Notes: a model not told the origin generated them from the letters alone. DNA of 64,000 bases from Myxococcota bacterium (GCA_022842935.1 JALHOP010000004.1:62001-126000), one strand, 5' to 3'. Shown: positions 54,017-62,773, counted from the stretch's first letter. Made by a program: numbers and translations.

Positions 54017-54069
54017 CGGAAGGGTGACGCCGACAGCCGTCAAAACGGCTCAAAAAAACGATGCGCTGC

Positions 54070-54966
54070 TCAGAACAGCTCGAGCTTGGCTGCCTGGTGT
54101 AGGGCGACGATGGCGGGGTGCTTCAAGCGACGCTCGGGGGAAACCACGTAAAAGCGCTCGCTTACGCCATCGAGCCGGCCGAGCTCGACGACGTCGTACT
54201 GCTTGACGATAGTCGCTGCGATGGCCGACGGGGCCACGAACAGGCCAGCGCCATCCTCCCCAAAGGCCTTCATGAGGGCTGTGTCATCGAACTCGGCGAC
54301 GATGTCCGGGACGAGCTTGTGCCGCTCGAACCAGAGGTCGAGCGATCGCCGCAGCGACGTCCCTTCGGAGGGTAGCAGGAACGGCGCTCCGTCGAGCGAC
54401 TCGGGGAACTTGGCCTTGAGGCTCCCCGCGAGCTTCGCAGTTGCATAGACCCCAACGTCGCTTTCGCCCAGCAGGTGGTTGAAGAGGCGCACCGGGGTAC
54501 CGCCAGGGACGGGGGCGTCGGTGATGAGCGCGTCGAGCGTGTGGGCGGCGACGTCGGCGAGGAGGTGATCGGTCTGTCCCTCACGGCAGGCAAGCTGGAG
54601 CTGCGGCATCGCCAAACGCGCTGGCTTGAGAAGCTCGCGGACGATGAGCTTCGGTACCGAGTCGGCTATTCCCAACACGAGGCGCGGACGGCGCGTCCCC
54701 ACGCCGTCGCGAACCGCGCTGGTCAACTCTGCCCCGAGCGAGAAAATCTGGTCTGCGTAGTCGTAGACCAAGCGGCCCACGTCCGTGAGCGCCAGTCGCC
54801 GGCCCTGCCTCTGGAACAAGCGTTCGCCGAAGTCGTCTTCTAGCTTCTTGACCTGTCCGCTCAGCGTCGGAATGGCGAGTCGTAATTTCTTCGCGGCGGG
54901 AGCAACGCCGCCCTCGCGCGCGATCATCCAGAAGTAGAGAAGGTGATGGTAGTTGAGCCAATGCAT
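54070..54966 (-). CDS. NhaR-type LysR transcriptional regulator
   Basis: The 298-residue protein has the NhaR-like start H-W-L-N-Y-H-H-L-L-Y-F-W, a LysR winged helix (A-A-K-K-L-R-L-A-I-P-T-L-S-G-Q-V-K-K-L-E) and the substrate-binding-like domain with G-I-A-D-S-V-P-K and T-D-A-P-V-P. NhaR in E. coli answers to sodium and activates nhaA; no antiporter gene is in view. Its ATG shares one base with the tolC-like stop, so it is fourth in the exporter operon and probably controls it. A paralogue lies at 60857. Confidence 0.9.
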   Translation of the reverse strand: MHWLNYHHLLYFWMIAREGGVAPAAKKLRLAIPTLSGQVKKLEDDFGERLFQRQGRRLALTDVGRLVYDYADQIFSLGAELTSAVRDGVGTRRPRLVLGIADSVPKLIVRELLKPARLAMPQLQLACREGQTDHLLADVAAHTLDALITDAPVPGGTPVRLFNHLLGESDVGVYATAKLAGSLKAKFPESLDGAPFLLPSEGTSLRRSLDLWFERHKLVPDIVAEFDDTALMKAFGEDGAGLFVAPSAIAATIVKQYDVVELGRLDGVSERFYVVSPERRLKHPAIVALHQAAKLELF

Positions 54967-56324
54967 CAAGGATACCCAAAGTCGCGAAGGGCAAGGGCAG
55001 CTTTGAGGTCGGCGCGCGCGCGGTGATGGTCGAGCAAGGCCTCGACGACGCGCGCCTCGGCGTCGGCGGTGGCTTGTTCGCGCAAGTTCACGAGCAGGAG
55101 GTTGCTGTCACCGGCCAACGCCTTGACGCGCTCGCCATTCTCGACGGCGCGGGCCTTGTCCACTTCGATGCGTAGCGTCGCTAACCGGTCGATCGCGACG
55201 GTTGCCGTCTGCCATGCATCGATCGCGAGCATGCGGATGCGATCGCGGGCGAGTCGCTCGTTTTCGCCGACCCGCGACAGGGTGCTCAAGGCAGCTTCTT
55301 CGCGTCCACGCGGGGTGCGACGCACGAAGGGGAGCTCGAAGGTTAAGCCAAGGCGTAGCTCGGGACGACCGCGCTTCGTGTCGCCTTCACCCAGGTCCTG
55401 AGCAACGAGAACGCGCGCGTCGAGTCGCGGCATGCCGAGGTTGCGCGCGAGGTCGACTTCGATGCTCAGTTGGCGCCGTTGCGCCGACAGCCTCGATAGC
55501 TCGGGGTGTTGCGTGAACGCCGTCTCGAAGTCGTCGTCGGTTGGTGGGGCGAGCACTTGCGGCTCAGGCAGAGCACCAGGCACCTCGGTTGCCGCGAGGA
55601 CGCGGGGGTTGCCTTGCGCATCGCGATAAAAGATCGAAAGCTCGTTTGCCGCCTTGGCGAGAGCACGCTCGGCCGAGAGCACCAATGCGCGCCGCTGCTG
55701 CACCAAACGCTCGTTGTCCGTCGCTTCGATCGCCGCGATGTCACCGGCGGTGCTGCGCTTGACGGTGGCGTCTTGACGGTCGTCAGCCAGACGCAACAGA
55801 GCCCTTGCGATGCGCAGCCGCTCGCCGGCTGCCACCCACTCCCAGTAGCGCTGGGCTGCCGCACGCTTGATGTCGAGCAAGGTGAGCTCGAGTGTCGCGC
55901 CGGCCGCGTCGAGCGCGGCCTCGCTTGCTGCGAGACGCCCGCGTCGCTCGTCGAGACGGCGGTTGCGCAGCAGCGACACTTCGATGCCGGCGCGGAGCTC
56001 GCCGATACTGTTGGTCTCGAGTTTCCCGTCGTACGGGCCGAACTCGCCGTGACCGAACCGGTAGCCGGCGATAGCGCGCGCCGAGAACGGTGCGATCGGT
56101 TGCTCGACCCACGTGTCGAAGACGCCGTTCGGATACTGGCCAGACGGCACGGCCTCCGCTTGCGCGCGCAGCGACGGGTCGAAAGCACCACTCGCCGCGA
56201 GCACATCGGCGCTAGCTCGGTCACGATCGCGCTCGGCGGCGATGATCGTCGGCGAGTGTCGCTCGGCGCTCTCGAGCACATCGTCATACGTGACCGCGAG
56301 CAGCAGGCTCACTAACAGCATCAT
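54966..56324 (-). CDS. TolC-family outer-membrane efflux protein
   Basis: The 452-residue protein has a short hydrophobic signal (M-M-L-L-V-S-L-L-L-A-V) and long alternating coiled helices typical of the TolC/OEP fold (for example A-A-E-R-D-R-D-R-A-S-A and A-R-A-D-L-K-A-A-L-A-L). There is no lipobox. It would form the outer-membrane channel for the adaptor and ABC protein encoded upstream; it overlaps the adaptor gene by 4 bases. The cargo is unknown. Confidence 0.88.
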   Translation of the reverse strand: MMLLVSLLLAVTYDDVLESAERHSPTIIAAERDRDRASADVLAASGAFDPSLRAQAEAVPSGQYPNGVFDTWVEQPIAPFSARAIAGYRFGHGEFGPYDGKLETNSIGELRAGIEVSLLRNRRLDERRGRLAASEAALDAAGATLELTLLDIKRAAAQRYWEWVAAGERLRIARALLRLADDRQDATVKRSTAGDIAAIEATDNERLVQQRRALVLSAERALAKAANELSIFYRDAQGNPRVLAATEVPGALPEPQVLAPPTDDDFETAFTQHPELSRLSAQRRQLSIEVDLARNLGMPRLDARVLVAQDLGEGDTKRGRPELRLGLTFELPFVRRTPRGREEAALSTLSRVGENERLARDRIRMLAIDAWQTATVAIDRLATLRIEVDKARAVENGERVKALAGDSNLLLVNLREQATADAEARVVEALLDHHRARADLKAALALRDFGYP

Positions 56325-57346
56325 GACTTGTCTTTCGCCGCGCCGCCTTTGGTGAGCTGCACCATTGGCAGTGGGGGGAAGCCGTTGAATCGGCGCCACA
56401 GCTCGTAGCCAAGGCTGACTTGTTGTGCGAGCAGGAACCCTTGGGTGCGGACCCCCTGACGGGCGACCAGCTGGGGTGGCCAGTCACCTTCATGCGGGGG
56501 GACGATGAGCACCCGAAAGCGTCCCTGGCCGTCGTCGGCTTGATCGACGACTTGGACCTTTCCGACGAACGTTCCGACAGCGATGCTCGGCCAACCAGCC
56601 GCCTGGATTGCTGGCCAGCCTTCGAATTGCAACCGGGCCTCTTGGCCTACATAGGCCAAGGTGAGGTCGTTTCCCGAAAGCCAAAGCTCGACAGCCGGCG
56701 GAACGTTGTTCGGCACCAGCGTCGCCAAGGTCTCACCCGCCTTTACGAAGATTGCGCCTTGCCCCGCGGTGCGCTGCAAGATGATGCCGTCATGGGGCGC
56801 GCGTACCGTTTGGTTGTCCTGTCGAGCAAGGCGCGTGTCCAATCGAACGATCTCGGCGTCGGCCGCGGCCTCGTCGGCTGCCATACGGGCCCGCTCCTGG
56901 ATGGCCACTTCATAGGCGCGCCGAGCGGCGAGTCCTTGCGCGTGCAGATCGCGTTGTCGCTCGACATTCAATGCAGCAGTGCTCTTGCCGAGCCGTGCCG
57001 CCTCGCGGCGGCTCAGCAATGCACGGCGTTCGGCCCGCAGGCGCTCCATGACGCTCGGGTCGTTGTCCACGAGCTCGACGATGGGCTCGCCTTCTCGCAC
57101 CTGCGAGCCTTCGACGACGAACCATTTGGCAATGCGGCCATCGACCGGGGCGTCAATGTCATGCCTGCGCTGTGTTGGAGAGAGAGCCACAACGCGACCT
57201 TCCCCCGTTGCGGTCTGCTGCCAGGGGGCAAGAAGGAGACCTGCGATGAACGCTGCCATCGTCATCGCGAGGGTCCAAGCAGCTCCGCGGAAGCGGTGCG
57301 TCTTCGACTCTTGCGTGGGCACATCGAGCGAGCCGATCGTGGTCAT
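56321..57346 (-). CDS. HlyD-family periplasmic adaptor
   Basis: The 341-residue protein has one N-terminal membrane helix (about 22-42), a split biotinyl-lipoyl domain (D-A-P-V-D-G-R-I and later R-A-P-H-D-G-I-I), a short helical hairpin (about 95-175) and a beta-barrel domain. It links an inner-membrane ABC exporter to TolC. The hairpin is shorter than in HlyD itself. It overlaps both neighbours by 4 bases. Confidence 0.92.
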   Translation of the reverse strand: MTTIGSLDVPTQESKTHRFRGAAWTLAMTMAAFIAGLLLAPWQQTATGEGRVVALSPTQRRHDIDAPVDGRIAKWFVVEGSQVREGEPIVELVDNDPSVMERLRAERRALLSRREAARLGKSTAALNVERQRDLHAQGLAARRAYEVAIQERARMAADEAAADAEIVRLDTRLARQDNQTVRAPHDGIILQRTAGQGAIFVKAGETLATLVPNNVPPAVELWLSGNDLTLAYVGQEARLQFEGWPAIQAAGWPSIAVGTFVGKVQVVDQADDGQGRFRVLIVPPHEGDWPPQLVARQGVRTQGFLLAQQVSLGYELWRRFNGFPPLPMVQLTKGGAAKDKS

Positions 57347-58995
57347 GCCGACCTTGCCTCCTGGGCGCTGTCTAGCTCGACGACTGTGCCGACTCGCTCG
57401 GCCAGCTCGCGCGAACGCGTCATCAACACGAACGTCCAAGACACCGAGGGTGCGGTGAGCTTGGCCAGCAAACGCTTGGCTTCAGTTGGGTCGAGGGTGT
57501 CGAAGAGACCGTCGATGATAAACAACCGTGGTGCCTGCGCGATGGCGCGGGCGAGACACAGTCGCACGCATTCGCTTTCAGAAAGAGGCACATCGCTCGC
57601 CCCTAGCTGGGTGTGGGCGCCTTCGGGAAGCGCTGCGACCGCGTCGAGTAGCTCGACGTCGCGCAAGATGGCGTAAACGTCTTCGATCGGCAGCGATCGG
57701 CCGAGACGCATATTGTCGATGATGGTTCCGCCAATCAGCTCGCAGCGGGAAAGCAAAACCACCCGGTCGCGTAGCGCTTGCCATTCGCGGCCATCGATAC
57801 CGTCGATCGTGACATGGCCGGCCTCGGGCTGAGCTTGCAGGGCCAAGATGCTCGCGATTGCGGACTTGCCACTCCCCGCATCGCCCAAGACTGCCACGTG
57901 CTCTCCAGCTGCGATGCTCAGCGCGAAGTCGCGCACAATAGGCTTGGCGGCTCCAGGGTAGCTGAAGCGCACGTTGCGTGCGTCGAGCCCCGATGGTCGC
58001 ACGGGTGGCGTCGTTCCTCCTCCGCGATCGGGCTCGACGGAAAGGGCGAGAACATCACCAAGTTTCGTGCTCGATGCGACGAGGTCGTAATACGACTCGA
58101 GGTACTTGGCGAAGCGGCTGGCACCGGCAAGCACGGCGGTGACCACGATCTCCGCCGCCACGAGCTGACCCAAAGATAGCTGCTGCTTGAGCACCATGGT
58201 GCCGCCTACCGCGAGCAGGGCTGCGCTCGCCACCGCCTGCAGCACGACGACGCCGATGTGCTGCCGCAGAATGACGCGGAAGTGGCCGGCACGCGCCTTG
58301 ACCCACAGTTCAGAAGCCTCGCTGAGTCGCGCGCGTGCGTACTCTGCGGTTTGCGGCGAGCGAAAAAGCCCAGGATTGCGGGTCAGGTCGTCGATCTGAC
58401 TGTGAATCGCATACTTCTTCTTGCTCTCGGCGAGGGCCGTGTCCACGCCGCCGCGCGCTAGACCCACAATGATAATCGCAAGAATAGCGACCAACACGAT
58501 GTCGAAGGCCAGCAGCGCCGGATGGTAGAAGGCAAGCAAGACCATACCGAGCAGGGTCTGCAGGACGGTCGAGACCCCATCGAGAAGGAGTGTCGAGATC
58601 ACCTTCTGGATGGTCAAAATCTCGAAGAAGCGCGCCGAAAGCGCGGAGGCTCGCCATGTTGAATAGGCTTCCGGGGTCACACGCGGCAGACCAACGCCGA
58701 GCCGTGCGACTAGGCGCACGAAGATGCGCCGCTGCAGCATTTCGACGGCGACTGACTGGGAGACCTTGGCGAACCCCGAGATGGTCAGCACGGCAGCCAC
58801 GACGGAGGTCAATAGAACCAGCGGCTGCGTGAGTGCTGTGAAGGCGATGTTGTTGACGAAGGACTGAACCGCCACAGGGACGACGAGCGAGAGCCCGCCC
58901 GCCACGGCGCCGAACAAGATGATGACAGCGATGTCGGTGCGATCCGGCATCAGCAGCCTTGCTGTCTTCCCAAAACTGACTTTGTGTTCACCCAT
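57343..58995 (-). CDS. ABC exporter with degenerate ATPase motifs
   Basis: The 550-residue protein fuses a six-helix membrane domain (about 20-310) with a nucleotide-binding domain. Walker A is intact (G-D-A-G-S-G-K-S, 371-378) and the Walker B Asp is present (D495). The Q-loop Gln is Ser416, the signature reads L-S-E-S-E (471-475) in place of L-S-G-G-Q, the catalytic Glu is Gly496 and the H-loop His is Arg527. ATP may bind, but hydrolysis should be weak. No peptidase C39 domain precedes it. It is the first gene of the exporter operon. Confidence 0.92.
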   Translation of the reverse strand: MGEHKVSFGKTARLLMPDRTDIAVIILFGAVAGGLSLVVPVAVQSFVNNIAFTALTQPLVLLTSVVAAVLTISGFAKVSQSVAVEMLQRRIFVRLVARLGVGLPRVTPEAYSTWRASALSARFFEILTIQKVISTLLLDGVSTVLQTLLGMVLLAFYHPALLAFDIVLVAILAIIIVGLARGGVDTALAESKKKYAIHSQIDDLTRNPGLFRSPQTAEYARARLSEASELWVKARAGHFRVILRQHIGVVVLQAVASAALLAVGGTMVLKQQLSLGQLVAAEIVVTAVLAGASRFAKYLESYYDLVASSTKLGDVLALSVEPDRGGGTTPPVRPSGLDARNVRFSYPGAAKPIVRDFALSIAAGEHVAVLGDAGSGKSAIASILALQAQPEAGHVTIDGIDGREWQALRDRVVLLSRCELIGGTIIDNMRLGRSLPIEDVYAILRDVELLDAVAALPEGAHTQLGASDVPLSESECVRLCLARAIAQAPRLFIIDGLFDTLDPTEAKRLLAKLTAPSVSWTFVLMTRSRELAERVGTVVELDSAQEARSA

Positions 58996-59012
58996 GACTT
59001 GCCGAAGTTAAC

Positions 59013-59023
59013 CTTGATTCAAG
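59013..59023. promoter_or_regulatory. Palindrome upstream of the exporter operon
   Basis: CTTGATTCAAG is a near-perfect 11-base palindrome in an AT-richer patch 18 bases upstream of the ABC gene start. It resembles the core of a LysR-type operator (T-N11-A class sites usually hold a short dyad). The NhaR-type regulator of the operon is a candidate binder. Confidence 0.35.
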
Positions 59024-59105
59024 CGATGTAAAAACGAGCGCCATCAGAAGTCGTGGTCATGCCGGTCAAGGCTGGTGCTCGCGGGCGGTGAAGAGCAGCC
59101 GACCT

Positions 59106-59513
59106 CTAACACGCATGCCTACTCATCGACGACGAACGGCGGTCTTGGGTCGGGATCTTCCAGCCCGCGACCAAGATCCAGGTGGGATTGGGATGAAGGG
59201 TGGGCCCCGCGATGAGATTGCGGAGCCCGTGGTTGCCCGAAAACACTCCGCTACGGCGGACAAGCCATGGAGGGTCTTGGCGCCAAGCGCTAGCGTCGAG
59301 TTGCCGGTCCCGCCCCAGTAACGCTTTTCGACCGACTTTCGGATCTGGGACTTGTGCATTCCGAAGAACTTGGTTGCTTTCGTGACGTCCGCCGAGCGGA
59401 CGGTCACGATGGCCTTGTTGCGCGCGGCCTATCTCGAGCCACGGGGACGCAGCAAGGGTCGAGAGCAACAATGTCCAAGCGCGTCCGGGGTCGACGCACG
59501 AAACAGCTTTCAC
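59106..59513 (-). pseudogene. Possible frameshifted secreted protein
   Basis: Coding-like base use moves between frames on this strand. A signal-like start near 59513 (A-W-T-L-L-L-S-T-L-A-A-S) is in one frame. A second frame from about 59420 to 59280 (K-A-T-K-F-F-G-M-H-K-S-Q-I-R) carries GC-rich third positions. Coding character then returns to the first frame to 59106 (P-T-W-I-L-V-A-G-W-K-I-P, which looks like the end of a LysM-like unit). This fits a decayed gene or two sequencing frameshifts. Confidence 0.35.
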
Positions 59514-59516
59514 TTA

Positions 59517-59816
59517 CTAGGGTCCGTCGAACGTTATGGTCAGAAGGGGAATGCCCATGGTCGAACGCCACCCGACGTCGGAGTCGAGTGTGCCGCGAAA
59601 GCCGCGAAGACCAAGTTGATCAATGGAGTGACGCCAGGGCTCGCTCACGGGTGGAAACGACTGCCACCAGTGGGGTTTGCGCGGCTCTATCACCAAGGGC
59701 TCGAAAGGTGAAAGCGCGATCGTGTTGTCGGGCGGGCCGACGAAGTCCGGTCGAGCACGTTGATGATGAGTCGCGCTCACCAGGGTGCTGACGACGAGCA
59801 TCAAGATGCCTGGCAT
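59517..59816 (-). CDS. Small secreted hypothetical protein
   Basis: The 99-residue protein has a short hydrophobic N terminus (M-P-G-I-L-M-L-V-V-S-T-L-V-S-A) and a Pro/Trp-rich body (P-H-W-W-Q-S-F-P-P). Third codon positions are strongly GC-rich, supporting a real gene. It overlaps the GGDEF-type gene by 16 bases and is third in that small operon. No family is recognised. Confidence 0.55.
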   Translation of the reverse strand: MPGILMLVVSTLVSATHHQRARPDFVGPPDNTIALSPFEPLVIEPRKPHWWQSFPPVSEPWRHSIDQLGLRGFRGTLDSDVGWRSTMGIPLLTITFDGP

Positions 59817-60379
59817 TGGACACCTCCGTGAGCTGCCGGGTGGGTTGGCCCATGCGTTGCGGGGGAAGACGCTTCCGTGCTCTTGAGCGTCGCGAGGGCG
59901 ACTCGGAGACTCGTTGCGTCCCGGCCGATGGTCGCCGCTGCGCGACGCGTGCGCTTCGCGGCGCACATCGCATTCTCGGCGAGCGCGACCGCGTCTTCGA
60001 GTGGCTTTTCCGCGTCGAGGCTGACGATGCCTACCGACAAGCCGAGCGACAAGGAGCTCCACTCAGCCGGCAGCATCGGCTCGGCGAAGACGCGGCGAAT
60101 CGCTCGCAGCGCTTGCAACCGTGTTGCGCCAACGAACAAGACCGCGAGCTCATCACCTTCCACGCGCCACACCGTGTCGCGATAGCGTCGCGTTCGCAGC
60201 CTGAGCGAAAGCTCGACTTGACGCAGCAAGGCGTCTCCGGCCTTGCGACCGAAGCTTGCGTTGAGCTGACTCAAGCCGTTGACCTCGAGGTGAACGAGGC
60301 TTCTCGCGCGCCGTGTTGGCCCATGCTCGCTGATTCGCGTCAGACGCTCGCCCACGGTCGATTGCCTTGTCAGGGTCAT
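59801..60379 (-). CDS. Short GGDEF-like domain protein, degenerate active site
   Basis: The 192-residue protein is a lone GGDEF-type domain with no sensor. The signature reads E-G-D-E-L (74-78) in place of G-G-D-E-F, and the first metal Asp region reads L-E-V-N-G-L-S. Diguanylate cyclase activity is therefore doubtful; it may bind GTP or partners. It overlaps the hibernation-factor-like gene upstream by 4 bases. The C terminus is Ala/Thr/His-rich and disordered. Confidence 0.7.
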   Translation of the reverse strand: MTLTRQSTVGERLTRISEHGPTRRARSLVHLEVNGLSQLNASFGRKAGDALLRQVELSLRLRTRRYRDTVWRVEGDELAVLFVGATRLQALRAIRRVFAEPMLPAEWSSLSLGLSVGIVSLDAEKPLEDAVALAENAMCAAKRTRRAAATIGRDATSLRVALATLKSTEASSPATHGPTHPAAHGGVQCQAS

Positions 60380-60738
60380 CGTGAGTCCCCCTTTTCGCGG
60401 GCAGCGGGGACTTGGCGCTCACGTCCGGTTCGCAGGTTTCGAGCCCTACCGAGGGCCCGTGTGAGATTGAACGTCGCCCGGTCGAGCGCCACGTCCACGG
60501 CGGCTTTCAGGCTAGCGGCGCGCTCATCGATCAAGACCGTGACTCCGGTCCGCGCGACGATCATGAGATGGCACGCGACATCGACGCCGCCGCGTGGTCC
60601 GTTGATGTCCCGGACACGCGCCCTGACCACATGAATCTGCTCGTAGAAGCGACCCAGCCCCGAGGCAATGCGCTCCTCCAGGTCGACGCGTTCGGTGGGA
60701 GTCAGCTCGAGCTCGGTGCTACGCACTTCAATCTTCAT
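60376..60738 (-). CDS. HPF/RaiA-type ribosome-associated protein
   Basis: The 120-residue protein resembles the sigma-54 modulation/S30AE family that binds idle 30S subunits at the A and P sites. It has the start M-K-I-E-V-R-S, an L-E-E-R-I-A-S-G-L-G-R-F helix and strands A-R-V-R-D-I-N-G and C-H-L-M-I-V. The C terminus is short, so it is not the long dimerising HPF. GGAGG precedes the ATG at 60738. It is divergent from a NhaR-type regulator 118 bases away. Confidence 0.78.
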   Translation of the reverse strand: MKIEVRSTELELTPTERVDLEERIASGLGRFYEQIHVVRARVRDINGPRGGVDVACHLMIVARTGVTVLIDERAASLKAAVDVALDRATFNLTRALGRARNLRTGRERQVPAAREKGDSR

Positions 60739-60856
60739 CTCTAGCCTCCGCCGGGGCCGCCATTGGCCATCGTGCAAAGCGAATATCCGCCTCACGAAGG
60801 ACGTAGGCCATAACGAAAGGTTGAAGAGTAATGTAATTAAAAGCTACGGTCGGGGT

Positions 60857-61759
60857 ATGGAGTGGCTCAACTACCACCACCTTTTCTATTTTTGGGTCAT
60901 TAGTCGCGAGGGCAGCCTCACGGCCGCCGGGCGAGTGCTGCGGGTATCGCACGCGACCTTGAGCACGCAGGTCAAGGCGCTGGAGGCGAGCCTCGGGCAC
61001 GAACTTTTCTCGCGCACCAAGGGGCGCCTCGTGCTCACCGTCGTGGGGCGGCGCGTCGCCGAATACGCCGCCGAGATCTTCGGTCTCGGGCGCGAGCTGC
61101 TCGACGACGTTCGCCGCGGGGCCGAAGCGCCGCGGTTACGGGCTTTTCAGGTCGGGCTCACCGAGTCGGTTCCGAAGCTCGTCGTGCGCAGACTCCTCGA
61201 CCCAGCCCTTCGGCTCGCTGACCCTGTGCGGCTCGTCTGCAAGGAGGCCGAACAAGGAGCGTTACTCGCCGAGCTCGCCCGCGGCACCCTCGATCTCGTC
61301 ATCGCAGACGCCCCGGTACCCCCCGGAAGCGCCGTCAAAGCGTTCACGCACGTCCTCGGCGAATCGGCCATGGGATGGTTCGCGAGTCCAGCCCTCGCAG
61401 ATCGCATGAGCGGAAAGTTCCCTCGAGCACTCCAAGGAATGCCGGTCTTGTTGCCGCTCGACGGCACGCCGCTGCGTCGCGCCATCGACCAGTGGCTCAG
61501 CGAGCATGATCTGCAGCCACGCATCGTCGGCGAGTTTCAGGACAGCGCTCTCATCAAGGCCTTCGGCCATGATGCGATCGGCGCCTTTCCGGGCCCCGTG
61601 GCGGTCGAGGCGGAGGTCGCCAACCTCTATGGGGTGTCCCTGCTCGGCACCATGCGTGGCGTCTCCGCGCGGGTGTTCGCCATTTCTGCAGAGCGTCGCG
61701 TTCGTCATCCGGCCGTAGCGGCCATCGTCGCAGGCGCGCGCGACGAGCTACTTGCTTGA
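60857..61759 (+). CDS. NhaR-type LysR transcriptional regulator, second copy
   Basis: The 300-residue protein starts E-W-L-N-Y-H-H-L-F-Y-F-W-V-I-S-R-E-G, very like NhaR and the copy at 54070. The helix-turn-helix reads V-L-R-V-S-H-A-T-L-S-T-Q-V-K, and the effector domain has G-L-T-E-S-V-P-K and A-D-A-P-V-P. It is divergent from the HPF-type operon, with an AT-rich patch (about 60826-60846) between them, a typical LysR arrangement in which it controls the divergent genes. Confidence 0.9.
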   Translation: MEWLNYHHLFYFWVISREGSLTAAGRVLRVSHATLSTQVKALEASLGHELFSRTKGRLVLTVVGRRVAEYAAEIFGLGRELLDDVRRGAEAPRLRAFQVGLTESVPKLVVRRLLDPALRLADPVRLVCKEAEQGALLAELARGTLDLVIADAPVPPGSAVKAFTHVLGESAMGWFASPALADRMSGKFPRALQGMPVLLPLDGTPLRRAIDQWLSEHDLQPRIVGEFQDSALIKAFGHDAIGAFPGPVAVEAEVANLYGVSLLGTMRGVSARVFAISAERRVRHPAVAAIVAGARDELLA

Positions 61760-62139
61760 GAACCCATGGGCGCGGTGCGGACGAGCCCCACACTTAGGTG
61801 AAGCTCGCCGCACCGCTCGAGGGACCGCGGCGCGTGTGCCCCTACGCGCCAGCGGGCGAAGTTCGCGCGCCGCATCCACGAACGGCGCAAGCTTCGCTGC
61901 GACTCTCAACTTGAATGGTATTTCGACGACAAGGTCAAAATGACTCCACGTTCGGCCAGTTCGTTGTGGTGATATCGGCCGATCGACGCCAGGGTTGCCC
62001 CGTAAAAGAGCGACTTTTTGACACCAGGGATCGCTTGTCCGCTAAAGCGACCAGGGGCCTCGCGACCAGCGCCATAGGCACCAAATCTGTGGCGCTGCCG
62101 ATAAGCAAAGATGCCGCCGATACAGGGCAGGGTTTGGCC
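61760..62139 (+). other. Non-coding region with hairpin and candidate promoter
   Basis: About 380 bases have no secure gene. A hairpin of about 13 bp with one bulge (61773-61786 with 61803-61815) follows the LysR gene without a T-run. TTGACA (62018-62023) with TAAAGC (62043-62048) is 19 bases apart, a weak promoter for the next gene. TTGTCCGCTAAA at 62035 is one of three copies in the window. Confidence 0.5.
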
Positions 62140-62568
62140 GTGTTGTTTGCAAGCCTCGTCATGACCGTCAGCCTCGCCGCCAGCGAAGACGCACGCTTTC
62201 ACCTGTTGGAGAGCCAACTTAGGGTGGCAGACCAGGCGCGCGCAGCGCCGGCCAGCACGACGTGCCTGACCCTCTACCCCAAGGTGGCGCCGCCGGCGCC
62301 CGCGGCGATGGCTACCCCGGCTCCCGACGTCTCCATCAAGAAGTCACTGGCGGACGCTTTCAGCGGCCGTGGTCGCGCGACGGCATGCGTCTACGGGGCT
62401 TCGGGCGTACGGCGTCAGGACCCCCGGTTCGGTATGCGCCAGATCACCCTCGAGCTCGCAACCCCGCTTGCATCACCGGGACCCCTGCGCTTGATGCTGC
62501 GCACGGTGGTGGAGCGCTTCGCTATGGGTCGCAACAACGCAGAGGTCTACGCGGGGATCAGCTACTGA
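62140..62568 (+). CDS. Hypothetical secreted protein
   Basis: From GTG 62140 the product is 142 residues with a hydrophobic start (V-L-F-A-S-L-V-M-T-V-S-L-A-A-S), a Pro/Ala-rich stretch and a C-terminal globular part (R-Q-I-T-L-E-L-A-T-P-L). AGGGCAGGG lies upstream as a possible ribosome binding site. The start is uncertain; ATG 62161 is possible. No positive charge precedes the hydrophobic part, so export is not certain. No family is recognised. Confidence 0.45.
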   Translation: MLFASLVMTVSLAASEDARFHLLESQLRVADQARAAPASTTCLTLYPKVAPPAPAAMATPAPDVSIKKSLADAFSGRGRATACVYGASGVRRQDPRFGMRQITLELATPLASPGPLRLMLRTVVERFAMGRNNAEVYAGISY

Positions 62569-62608
62569 GCAGCGGCTGAAAAATCGACACGCTGCCGTGA
62601 AAAAGTGC

Positions 62609-62637
62609 TCGACGGGGTCCGACTGTTTTGTTAGAAG
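62609..62637 (+). promoter_or_regulatory. rpsJ (S10 operon) promoter
   Basis: TCGACG (62609-62614), a 17-base spacer and TAGAAG (62632-62637) are followed by CCGCGCCCC. The stretch GTTAGAAG plus CGCGC is nearly identical to the rpsL promoter. The leader to the rpsJ ATG is about 130 bases, long enough for the L4-type autoregulation known from E. coli, though no such structure is identified. Confidence 0.55.
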
Positions 62638-62773
62638 CCGCGCCCCTGAGTTCAAAAGGCACCCGTCCTCGTGGCGGTGATGCGGTTTGACAACGCGGAA
62701 AGCGCCGTCCGGGCGCGTGATCGAAGGCTGCTAAAGGCCCTCGAGAGCGCACCCGATGCAAACGAGAGTTGAG

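Noticed and set aside
56420-57676. 418-codon plus-strand frame opposite the HlyD and ABC genes
   Set aside because: The exporter genes overlap neatly by 4 bases and carry family motifs, so this frame is antisense noise.
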